Assembly (NCBI GenBank): GCA_008360975.2
Contig: CM039179.1
Coordinates: 51,504,561 to 51,568,560, forward strand
Direction: 5' to 3'
DNA length: 64,000 nucleotides
DNA from: Lichenostomus cassidix
Lineage: Eukaryota > Chordata > Aves > Passeriformes > Meliphagidae
Below the pieces are notes generated by a model that was not told the DNA's origin, made no database searches, and saw only the letters and a program-made list of their open reading frames with translations. Both the position numbers and the translations under genes were made by a program. Shown here one piece after another: positions 13,615 to 23,749 of this stretch. Positions within the stretch are counted from its first letter, which is position 1, and every line of letters begins with the position of its first letter.

Positions 13615-14154
13615 AGCACATATTGCCTTTATTTCAACCATAAACTCATTTCATGACTGATGCCTAAAATCAGAAGCAGGACAACAACTGTCTAGATGTG
13701 CAAGCTGTTAATATTTTAGATGTCACAGAAAATGGGTTATCTGCAAAAGGCTGACAGATTGACATAGGACATTCAAGCATTCTTCTGCAGCCATTGAAGT
13801 CCAGATGAAATAGCTGAGAGTTCTTAAAAGGAATCTAGCTTCCTGTCTTTAGGCAACTGTGAAACAATTTGCATATGTTTGCATATATATGTCTGTGGGA
13901 AGATACATACTCAGACTCCAAGAATGAAATCTCCTGCTTCTTGGCCTTCAGCTACTTCTCTGAAAATTATTTGGTCTCCCAGATAGATGTTCTATGATAT
14001 CTAGAAATTTACCACACTGTACAGATATGCTGTTATATGCAACTAAATCCTGCTCTTATTTGGATGCCTTGGGTTACCTGAAATATCTGCATGGGTCTGG
14101 CAGATATGGCACAAAATCTGCATGAGCATTCACTCTTCTGCCCTGACATCAGTG

Positions 14155-14275
14155 AGATCACAGAGTCAAAGAATCATTCAGGTAGGAGTAGACCTTAGGA
14201 GTTCTATAGCCCAACTCCTGCTCAGAGCTACGTCAGCTGTGGGGTTAACTCAGACTGCATAATTCACAGGGATCT
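14155..14275 (-). mobile_element. Short CR1 3' fragment
   Basis: Contains agaatcattcaggtaggag, tagaccttaggag and agcccaactcctgctcagag, the usual 3' terminal text of an avian CR1 in reverse orientation. About 120 bp, old and degraded. It ends about 550 bp before the first KLHL1 exon of the window. Confidence 0.7.
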
Positions 14276-14828
14276 TGAAAACTTACATGGTGATTTACAA
14301 CATCTCAAAAGCTGTTAGATATGTACAGAGAGGCAAGTGAATCAAACACTTAACATTTACAACTTGCAGTCTTTCTACTTTGGATACATAATAGAATATT
14401 CTTTTGCTTGTATGCACTGAGCCCTGTTGGTTTTGGGATGGGGAATTGTTTTGGTTTGGTTTTAAAAATAAGGCATCTTCCTGCAAAGAGATGCCTTCTG
14501 GGTCCTTTCAGTGTTATGCTGGAAACTATTAAAAGTACGTCAGACTACAAGAGAACATTTAGTTTTCTTCAATGCCTTCAGTAAAAGGTTAGCAAGATTG
14601 TAGTCTTAAGGGCTGGTGAAACAGTGGCCTTAAAATCCTTTAAAAATCAATTAACTATTTCATTTTTTTGTCTGTGTTGCAAGAGGAAATAGCCCTGCAA
14701 AACCTGCAAAACCGTGTATTCTAGAATGAAGAATACTTGTGACATCCATTTGTGTTTGTCTTTCATTGCATGGTATTTTTTTTTCTAAGAATTTCTAGCA
14801 TTTTTTAATCTCTTAATGTCATTCACAG

Positions 14829-15015
14829 ATATTGGCTGACCTGGAAAACCATGCGCTTTTTAAGGATGACTTAGAATGCCAGAAGCTTATTCTGGAAGCC
14901 ATGAAATATCATCTTTTACCAGAAAGAAGAACTCTCATGCAAAGTCCAAGAACTAAGCCTAGAAAATCTACAGTTGGAACACTTTATGCTGTTGGAGGAA
15001 TGGATAACAACAAAG
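14829..15015 (+). CDS. KLHL1: KLHL1 coding exon 1 of 6 in window: end of BACK region, linker, start of kelch blade 1
   Basis: This exon encodes [18 protein letters not shown] onward, then the linker with [18 protein letters not shown], then [12 protein letters not shown], the first kelch strand with its diglycine. The acceptor is attcacag before 14829 and the donor is aaag/gtatt after 15015. It is 187 bp, begins at a codon boundary and ends with one base of a Gly codon that the next exon completes. The reading frame upstream of 14829 is intronic, so no start codon should be sought here. The preceding exon, with most of BACK, is not in the window. The [10 protein letters not shown] stretch is typical of the last helices of the BACK domain that links BTB to the propeller. 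The exon is probably number 6 of 11 if the usual vertebrate structure holds. Identity is firm; the exon number is inferred. Confidence 0.95.
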
Positions 15016-16091
15016 GTATTAGAAGATATTTGTTGCTGTATGAGTTATACTTTATATTATCTGAAATAACTTTCTATTCCAAGACTGGGGGGTAGGGGAG
15101 GGTGTCTAAATCAGGCAAGAAATGCTGCCAAGACTTTTGGTCTAAAATCTACTGATATTTGAGGAAAAGCATAATACAGTTAGAGAAAAGAAACTGTGTT
15201 TTGACTTCATTCTTTGTTCAAAATTATTATAATTTAAAGGAAGAAATTTAACAAAAAAACTGGAAGGATAGTAATATACCTTAGTTATAGATTCCTAGAA
15301 ATTATTTTTCCTCTTTAAGTAAGTAAAATACGTCTCTCATTTTTTTTAGCCAATGAAAAGAGGCAGTTTGATATGCAGTGTATTCCATCCTTAAGCAATT
15401 GTCTAAAATATTATAGATGATTCATGGTTCTTCCAATGCAGAAATTTGTAAGTCTTCTTGAGAAAAATGATAACTAGCTTCAACTAGATTGCTAGTTTGT
15501 CAACAGATAAGGGAAGGTGACATTCCCCGTGTTTTTCTGTGAAGAGAAGTAGGAAGAACTGGAAGTTTTATTAAAGCATTCTGCTGTTATTTGTTGGGAA
15601 AAAGAATTATGTTTATGTGCTTTCATTTCTGGTAAGTCTAATCCACTGATTTCTTGAATGGAATGAAACAACATATTTGAACTAAAAGCTAGCTATATTA
15701 TAAGCTTATATACTCAAAAAGGCTTTTTTCTTTTTGTGATATTCACGAGCATTTAAATTTTTGTGTCCATATTTATACTGAAGACTCTGCCTTCAGAAAC
15801 TCTAGTTCTAATAAAATGAATAAACTGTAAGTATAAAAACTATATGAACTATATAAACTGTGCTTTAAAACACAGAGCATAAAATTGGATCTTCAGTATT
15901 TCACAACTCTGTGTCTAGGTGTTGTTATCGCAGTTGCTTCACTAAATAGCTGTGGCAATATTGTTTGCAAAATGACTTGGCATGTTTTTCCCATAAAATT
16001 ACACCAGTGAGAAGAATGTATGACATCTGTGCCTGTGTGACAAATAAATGGTTGGCACCAGGAGATGTATGACAAGCAGGTCAAGGCAGGT

Positions 16092-16363
16092 TCATGGTAA
16101 TGGCATGGAGCTGGGCCAGGGGATGCTTAGGTTGGATATCAGGAGAGGTTCTTCACCCAGAAGGTGTTTGGGGACTGGAACAGTCTTCCCAGAGAAGTGG
16201 TCACAGCACAAAATCTGTCTGAGTTCAAGAAGTATTTGAACAATGCTCTTGGACACACATTGTGACTCTTAGGGATGTCCTGTGCAGGGCCAGGAGCTGG
16301 ATTTGATGATTCTTGTGGGTCTCTTCCAACTCAACATATTCTCCACGTGACACTGTGATTCTG
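16092..16363 (+). mobile_element. CR1 LINE 3' fragment (copy 1 of an adjoining pair)
   Basis: Reads as a CR1 tail: ggttggatatcaggagaggt, ttcacccagaaggtg, then gggtctcttccaactcaaca and the end actgtgattctg. It is severely 5'-truncated and on the same strand as KLHL1. It abuts a second CR1 piece at 16364. Confidence 0.88.
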
Positions 16364-17422
16364 CCCTTCTACCCCACTTTCCTAAGGCCCCACATGGAGT
16401 ATTGCATCCATCTCTGTTGTCCCATAATGACCTGGAGCTTCTGGAGCTGGTCCAGAGATGAGCCGCGAAGTTGGTCAGAGGGCTGGAGCACCTCTCTTAC
16501 GAAGGCAGACTGAGTAAGCTGGGGCTGTTCAGCACAGAGAAGAAAAAGGCTCCAGGAAGACCTTATATTAAGCCACCTTCCACACCTAAAGTAGACTACA
16601 AGAGAGCTGGAGACAGTTTTTACAAGGGCATGTAGTCATAGGACAGGGAGCAATGACCTTAAAATGAAATCATAGATTTAGATTGGATGTTAGGGACTTC
16701 GTTCCTGGGGGTGGTGATGAGACACAGACACATATTGCCCAGAGGAGTTGTCCCGTGCCTGGAAGTGTTCAGTGCCAGGCTGTATAAGCCTTTGAACAAT
16801 GTGGTCTAGTGGATGATGTCCCATCCCACGTCACAGGAGCTGGAACCAGATGATCTTTTGGGTTATCAAAACTTGTAGCAACGTGGGGTTTTAGGATTCC
16901 ATGTGCTCCTTTGTCCCTCTGCTTTGTATCCCATTGGTTCATTTTGAAATATGCTCTGCTGTACCCAAAATCTATTGGTGGGTTCCCTATGCGTGTCTTC
17001 CCTTCAGACTCCCTGGGACTGGCTCTGGGGGAGACAGTCCCTCCCCTTCCTTTCCCTTTATAAGGCAGAGCCTGGATCACCTCGTGGTCTTTCCATCTCT
17101 GGGCTGGCAGCCCTTATCCCATTCCTGCCTTTCCTCCCCCCTTTCTCCTCCCCTGCAACCCCCTTTTTCCCGTTACCCCAAATAAACCAATCTGCCAGAA
17201 CAAAGATGGAGTCCAGTTCCTTCCTTGGTATCACGATATTCCTGCTGAATTGATGTGGTTTGAAGACTGCCGCCATGCTGCAGAACCTCGGGGGCCGCTC
17301 GCCCTGGATCTGGTGGGATTTACACGAACCATAGACCTGGTCCGGGGAGGAGCCGGCCTGTGCCACCCTCCCGGATCGTGATACAACAAAAACTGATCAA
17401 TGTTTCTGTGACAATAAGAAAT
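16364..17422 (+). mobile_element. CR1 LINE fragment (copy 2), split by a solo LTR
   Basis: Sequence from cccttctaccccactttcct onward corresponds to the CR1 ORF2 C-terminal coding region ([18 protein letters not shown]), continuing to aaccagatgatctttt at about 16861. It is interrupted at 16873 by the LTR 16874-17388. After the LTR, 17395-17422 (gatcaatgtttctgtgac) aligns with the last bases of a CR1 3' end, so the element resumes. It is frame-broken throughout. Confidence 0.78.
16874..17388 (+). mobile_element. Solo LTR, 515 bp, with perfect 6-bp target-site duplication
   Basis: Begins TGTAGCAACG and ends GATACAACA, flanked by aaaact at 16868-16873 and 17389-17394. On the + strand it has TTTATAA at 17057-17063 and AATAAA at 17181-17186, in the right order for U3-R-U5. 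The 3' part (about 17265-17380) is notably GC-rich with several CpGs, suggesting a fairly young insertion. The 6-bp duplication points to a class II (ERVK/alpharetrovirus-like) integrase; that class call is inferred. No internal viral gene remains. Confidence 0.9.
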
Positions 17423-19848
17423 TTTTGATGAAAGAACCAATACATATTTTTTAAGTGGCTGCAAATTATTTTGGTCCTTTTAACACCTATAAACAATTGT
17501 GTAGCTAACTGTTAGGTATGGATGTGCACAGAACAGTCTTTGGATGATAAAATACAAATTTCCTCTTACTTAGGACAAATTACAATAAACACAAGCATTC
17601 AGGTAGGAAATGACAATAAACCAAATTTGGGTGCAGCTGTATTTGTTCTCATTTACTGTTAATATCTGTTCCTCAATAAAAACACAGAAAAATTTAGGAA
17701 GACAGCATGAAGCATAGCACCATTACAACATCAACAAGCAGCCTATTTTGTAGATTCAGGTCAGGCAGAAGCAGTTCATTTCTATAGCAGCAGGAGAAAA
17801 CACAGAGCAACAGAGCTTCAGCTCTCTGTTGATGTAATCTCTGACTGAAAACTACCAGGACTTTTATACATTTACAGCAGATAAAAACTGCTTTGAGAAG
17901 GGGTCTGGTATAGCAGAGGAGCATCTGCCTAGTAGGAGCCTCTGTTACAGCTGATGCAATATGTATTCCCAGTGACCCAGGCTCCACAGCTGTGCAGTAT
18001 CAGCTTGCATCTGTTCAGCTCATCCCTCTTGTGATCCTGCTGTGTTCTTGACTAGCTTTATGCCCTGTGCATCTTGTTTCCACACATCCGTTCAGGAGAC
18101 CTGAGTGCTGTTTGCTTGCTTTGAGAGTCACTGAGTTCATAAAGCAAGCCTGAATATTTGGGCTGGGAGATGATGCTGATACTGTATTATCTCTCCTCAA
18201 CAATTAATAATTTATTTTTCCCCCCACAACTTTCTTCACTGAAAGGCTGATATGGATGGTTGCAATTCATAATGATGTATTTTTAATGCTTCCTGATGTT
18301 TGCTACCAAATGTGAAACTGTTGCAAGTAAGAATTGGATGAGCTAAACAAATTAGTAGTTTATTAACTAGCACATAAAATAGTGGCTAAATGCAAATATT
18401 ATGAAAACATTTGAAGGTTATATGGCTCATCACATAAAAAGTAGCCTAGCATGCTAAGTTTGTTTTGAAATATCTTTCCATAAAAATGAAGTGATAATTA
18501 AACTTCAGCAAACAGCAACTGGAGTTTTGCCTGATGTGAAAAATTAATGCAGCATAGTACTGAATGGATGGAGAGAAAGGTAACGAATTTAGATTTGTAA
18601 ATTTGTAATTTTAATTTCCTAGATGAACTAAAAAAATTAAATCTGTTTCCACACACCTTTGCTTATTTATTAATTTAATTTTAAAGGGGTATCTAAGAAA
18701 CACATTTTCTCTATATGTTTGCATTAATGGAATGAGATGCATTAATAGATTGGGGGTATGTGTTTCTGACCATATTCCATTCACTTTATCCATTAATATT
18801 GTCACACTGACTACTCTAATTTGGGTTAGCAGGATTTAATAATCTAATAGTATAAGAAAGTCCAGATATAAAGGATGATGATAGACTGAAATAGATGAGT
18901 AATTTCAAGAAGTGGACATACAATAATCTTTAGGAATGATTAAGCACTGACTTCCTGCAGCCATCCAGGAATCCCAAATGGAGAGCAGAAGCCAAGTGTT
19001 AGAGCCTAATGTATATGGTCTATGTTAGATGGTGCTACAGAAAATTACGAGCAGGAAGATATGCAGCAAGAGGAGATTGGTATCAATAATTGAGCAGGGT
19101 ATATTGATATATATATTCAGTTAGAATGCTGATTTATTTCTTGTGAGGTGTCCTAGCCTGTGTCACAGTGTAACAGTCAGAATAACTAGGGACAAGGAGA
19201 GCCTGCAGAAGAAGGAAAAAAAAATGTGTTAGAGTAAGCATGATCCAAATCGATTGGCATATATTACTTTTGGAATAGTGCTAGACTAGTTCATCAAAGT
19301 CCTAGATTAGTTATTTGTTTACTGAATCCCAGGTTTTAGGTAAATACAAGGGAAAAAGAAATGAAAAGTTGCACGAGCAAGAAATTCTTCCATAAAAATG
19401 TGACTAGTCATTAATAAAGAGATAGAATAGTCAACTTACTGAAACACTGATATTAAATACATGCTTTTCATTAACCTTGTGACTAGATATAAAACCTGCT
19501 GCAAAAATTGCCCTGATGGTAAACAGGTGAGGTCCATCTTTAGTCTATATCAAGCAATATTAAAAGTCCTTTCATTATTGTATAAATACTTTTTAGAAAG
19601 ATCTTTTCTATTGCCACAGATATATTAAAATATGAATGTTTTGAAATATGAAATTCTTCCATATTCCATGTTGCATATTTTTCCTTTCCTTTAATGTATT
19701 TTTAATCATTGCAACAATCCTTTTTGCTTCACAAATATGTTTATAAAATGTGGTTTACTACTTACATATACATATTATTATTTCACAGGAATGTCATCTA
19801 GCATAGCTACATGAAGTAACTCTTGTTCCAATAAATTTTGTAGATGTC

Positions 19849-19946
19849 CTTTTTTTTTCTGGGCTTTTAAGTTTTGGTTTGGGGTTTTTTTTGGGTTTTT
19901 TTTTTGTTTGGTTTTTTTTTGTTTTGCTTTTTTTAAATTTTGTTTT
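19849..19946. repeat. T/G-rich low-complexity tract
   Basis: About 100 bp of T runs separated by single or double G (gggtttttt, ggttttttttt), with no clean repeat unit. Confidence 0.9.
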
Positions 19947-20924
19947 TAGCAAGACATTTCTCACAGCAGGTTTTACTTAAACTTTATTTTAATTTTATAT
20001 TTTTCATTCCCATATGGACATATTTTTAAAATACTGAATGAAATAGTGAATGAAATATTAAAAGCCTATTGTTAATACTGTAAAGAAAGGCAAAAAATAA
20101 GGAAAGATCATGGTTTTCCTCTTGGGTAATTCTTCAAACTTCTTGAGATATATGTTTGAGATGTCTGTGACTCAAATCTGCCTCCTTCCTCTTCAGTTTA
20201 GTGGGAATTTGTTTAAAAAAAACCCAAAAAATTCCATCAAGATTATTATATAGTATTTTGCAAATTGTAGAAATTGCTACAAACCACTTTGTCTTCACAT
20301 ACATAAAACATTTGACAGCATTCATTATCTATCCATTTGATGCACAAAACTATCTTGAGTAAACATCTTATCTTCATCTTAACTGCATTTTTATTCAAAA
20401 TATACAATGTACAATAACTGAATTTAATTTTTTAGAATGTGAATGGTTATAGCCCTGGTCTGACTGCAGGAGCAGCCCCAATAAACCAGGAATATAAACA
20501 AACATGCTGTTGTTACACATGGCATAAATAGATGTTCACAAAATAACTGAGAAGTGAGAAACTGATGGTCCTTCTTGCAATCTTACTCTTTTTAGTGATA
20601 ACATCACATATATCTCATTACCACTCCTCTGGATGAGTTTCCTCTGCCTTTGGAGCTAATTTGCTTTCACCCGTGTTTTCCACGAAGACATTTGTTATCT
20701 TAAAGAATCATGTATTCATAGCCTTAAAATACCTCAGGAGGACAATAAGCCAAAATAAACTGCGCTTCTGACATTCCAAGCAGCTGTCTGTATACCACTT
20801 TTTATTTAGATACCTGCAGTTTTTCTCTGAAATTGTCTGCTCTATTTAAGTAGAAGTTCTATCTCAGCCAAAAATCTTCAGTGTTTTCAAGTATCAGAAG
20901 TGTGTAATTTTACTGAGATAGATG

Positions 20925-21322
20925 TGAAGGAGCAGCTAAGAGTACTGGGGTTGTTTAGGCTGCAGAAAAGGAGGCTCTGGAGAGACGTTATCACTCTGTA
21001 CAACTACTTGAAGGGAGGTTGTAGCAAGGTGGTAGTCAGTGTCTTTTCCCAAGAAACAAGAAATATGAGAGAAAATGACTGCAAATTGCACAAGAGGAGG
21101 CTTTGACTGGATATCAGGATATTTTTTTCCATTGAAAGAGTTGTCAAGCATTAGAACAGGCTGCCCAGGGAAGTGTTTGAGTCTCAATCCCTGGAGGTAT
21201 TTTAAAGATATGTAGATGCAACACAGAGGGATACAGTTTAGTGGCGGACTCAGCGGTGCTGGGTTAAGGGTTGGACTCAATCATAAATATCTTTTCCAAC
21301 CAGAATGATTCTATGATTTTGT
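20925..21322 (+). mobile_element. CR1 LINE 3' fragment, about 400 bp
   Basis: Encodes a decayed CR1 ORF2 C-terminus (EQLRVLGLFRLQKRRLWRD, then VITLYNYLKGGCSKVVVSVF). It ends with cttttccaaccagaatgattctatgatttt-like text. It carries frameshifts after about 60 codons and a T-run near 21122. Confidence 0.92.
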
Positions 21323-22117
21323 GTTTACTTAGTTCCATGTACTATATTTCACTATTCTTTCTTATACTTTCTGGAATTTTTTTTTTTTAGATTGGCACAT
21401 TTAAGAGGTTTTTTTTTTAAAAAAAAACAAAAATGCATGTTGGCATAATCCAATGCTTTCCCACACATTCTCTCGCTAGAAATTGGAAACAATTGGAGCA
21501 TAATTTACCTTAATTCTAAAATGCACTAATAAACAAGTAACATTCCATTAGATTTATGTCAACACTATACCAATGACCAACTCTGTTTCCCTTTTTCATG
21601 CTTTCTGGAAGACTCAACAGGAAAATAATAATGGAATATATAAACAGGGCAACAACACAGAGAAGTATCTCTCATCAGAGTAATCAAGATAGCATAGTAA
21701 TGAGGTTGTCATCATGGTGGGTTTTCTTGAGAAAATTAGAATACCACAATAAGAGGCAGGCAGGCTATGCAGAATGAATAACTAAATTTTTCAGTGTCTG
21801 TATGGCAAATATGCTTTGAAACTTATTTTTCCTTTTAGGTTCCTCAAGCAGAAAAGACTTAAGTTAGCTGGGAAGAAAAAAGAAAAAAGAAATCCACTAC
21901 TTTTTAAAACAGAAAACCAGACAACGGATTTTGGGAGAAATAGTTTATCTATTGCAGAAATTCATACTTTTTAAGATAGCCTATGAGTTCATGATTGAAT
22001 ATATGTTTGATAAACTACAAAGAGTCTGATTTTTCGTTTGATTCACACAATAATAAACTAAAACCAAAATTAACTGCTTCAAGAAATATATATATGTTAT
22101 ATTTGGCTAGCTACAAA

Positions 22118-22294
22118 GCATTCTGGAGAGCGAAATCATAATTAATGAAATAACAGGAAGTAACCTCATGAAGTTCAACATGGGGAAGTGCAAAGTCCTG
22201 CACCTCGAGAGGAGCAAGCCCTGGAACCAGTATAATCTGAGGGCCACCCAGCTGTAAATCAACTTGGCAGAAAAGTGCCTGGGGTCATTTTGCC
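22118..22294 (+). mobile_element. CR1 LINE internal fragment
   Basis: Contains cctcatgaagttcaacatgg, ggaagtgcaaagtcctgcac and gcagaaaagtgcctggggtc, which match the CR1 ORF2 stretch just before the LYSALVRPH segment. No 3' end is attached, and the CR1 signal stops at about 22294. It may belong to the same insertion as 22868-22988, with unrelated or deleted sequence between. Confidence 0.8.
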
Positions 22295-22867
22295 CCAAAC
22301 ATTTGCCTAACAATTGTTCAGGTATTTGGAAATAGCAAAATTGCACATGCAGATGTAGATCTGGAAACAGATCTACAGGAAACAGGAAGCTGTACAGAGC
22401 AGCCACCCTCTCCATCCACTGTCTGCTCCACAGCAGACATTGCATGGGAATTCTAAAGCATCTGCTGCTATCAAAGAGGAGGAAATGAGGGGGTTATTTT
22501 TCCCTGTTTTCATTTTCTTTTCATTTCTCTTGAAGACATTGGGAAAGACTTGCCTCTCACTGCAGAGGTGAGAGATGTTCCCAGTGGATTTTCCCCATGA
22601 CAGGTGGCTGCATGAGAGGTCACTTTACATACCTCCCTATGAAGACAATGTAGTGCATTTCTTGGAGGACTGGGGCTACAATAAGAATAAGGAAGCAGTC
22701 TTTTCCTGAGCAGCTATTGGGAAAAAGATGGGCAAAATACCACTATTTGAGGTTTAAATGTCCCTCTTATCCCTTCCCTTTTCAATCATCAAATTGCTTA
22801 CATCTTCCTCACTCTGGTTAGATCTCACTGCAAAGGCTGGTCAGTCCTTTAACAGCATCTCATACAG

Positions 22868-22988
22868 GTGATGAAAGGACTGAAGCATATCTCCTGTGAA
22901 GAAAGGCTGAGAGATTTGGGAATCTTCAGCCCAGAGAAGAGATGACCTCCAGAGGTCCCTTCCAACCTCAACTGTTCTGTGATTCTGC
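22868..22988 (+). mobile_element. CR1 LINE 3' fragment with internal deletion
   Basis: Starts gtgatgaaaggactgaagca (the ERLRDLGIFSPEK-like coding stretch) and then jumps at about 22940 to gatgacctccagaggtccct and the 3' end gttctgtgattctg. The roughly 300 bp normally between these two CR1 segments is missing. Confidence 0.87.
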
Positions 22989-23700
22989 AACATGTTAATG
23001 TAATTGTAGAGTAAAAGTAGAGCTTGGCTAATTACTTCACCAGAGGAATATGAAATACACTGGGTAGTCACTAATGAGATAATTAAATGTATAAATCAAA
23101 CTAAAATTCTCTTCTTGTCCAGTTCTTAAAAGTATTAACATGATTACTTCCTTCTTTTCACTCCTATGATTTTCAATATGTTCCAAAACATTCAGTCTCA
23201 TGGGCTAATTAGCAGTTAAAGTACTCTGATTTAGCAGTGCATATCAGAATAGAAAAAAAAAGCTCCATATTTTGACACCATCTGGTAGTTTTTCAGTACT
23301 TATTTTATATCACTAAATTTCTGGCTTTCTTTTTTTTCAGTTTACTTATCTTCTAAAACTGCTGATTCATTTACAGTTTGAAATAAAAAGGTCCTGAAGT
23401 GATCTGTTCTGAAGCCTCCGTGGCTTCAAATGTAAGAGAAAAGCCAAAGTCATCACACACAAGATATATTTTATCATCCCACAAACTCCATACCTTTTCA
23501 ATCTCTTGCCCTGGAATCCACACCTGTTGGTACAAACTGTGGGGTTATAAGACAGCACAAGAGGCTGCTGCATCATGGGGGTGTTGGGGGACTATTATCC
23601 CAAGAAAAACCTTCTATTCCTCCTCATTACTTCTCTGCAACTTCCTCTGTTGTCTGATATTTCCAGTGTAGATATCTTATCACTTATTAAATAGCACATT

Positions 23701-23749
23701 AAACAAAAAAAAACAAAACAAAACAAAACAAAAAAAACCAAAAAAACCA
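23701..23749. repeat. A-rich (AAAAC)n tract
   Basis: Repeats of aaaac with longer A runs at each end and two aaaaaacc units at the right. Confidence 0.9.

Larger units (their letters stand above)
1..14828 (+). other. KLHL1: KLHL1 intron (3' part) upstream of first exon in window
   Basis: No kelch, BTB or BACK coding sequence is recognisable on the + strand before 14829, so this is the tail of one intron longer than 14.8 kb. It is AT-rich. Repeats listed separately occupy about 2.8 kb. The unique stretches 1-3741, 4660-8579, 9159-12874, 13615-14154 and 14276-14828 show no supported gene. Small direct repeats are present: a 17-bp unit twice at 5095-5128 and a degenerate cagtaaat-type repeat at 3011-3050. 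Confidence 0.85.

Noticed and set aside
13308..13660. Two overlapping + strand open frames of 97-98 codons
   Set aside because: They are antisense shadows of the minus-strand CR1 element at 12875-13614.
16769..17464. Several open frames of 77-103 codons on both strands
   Set aside because: They fall in the GC-rich solo LTR 16874-17388 and its CR1 host. The lack of stops reflects base composition.
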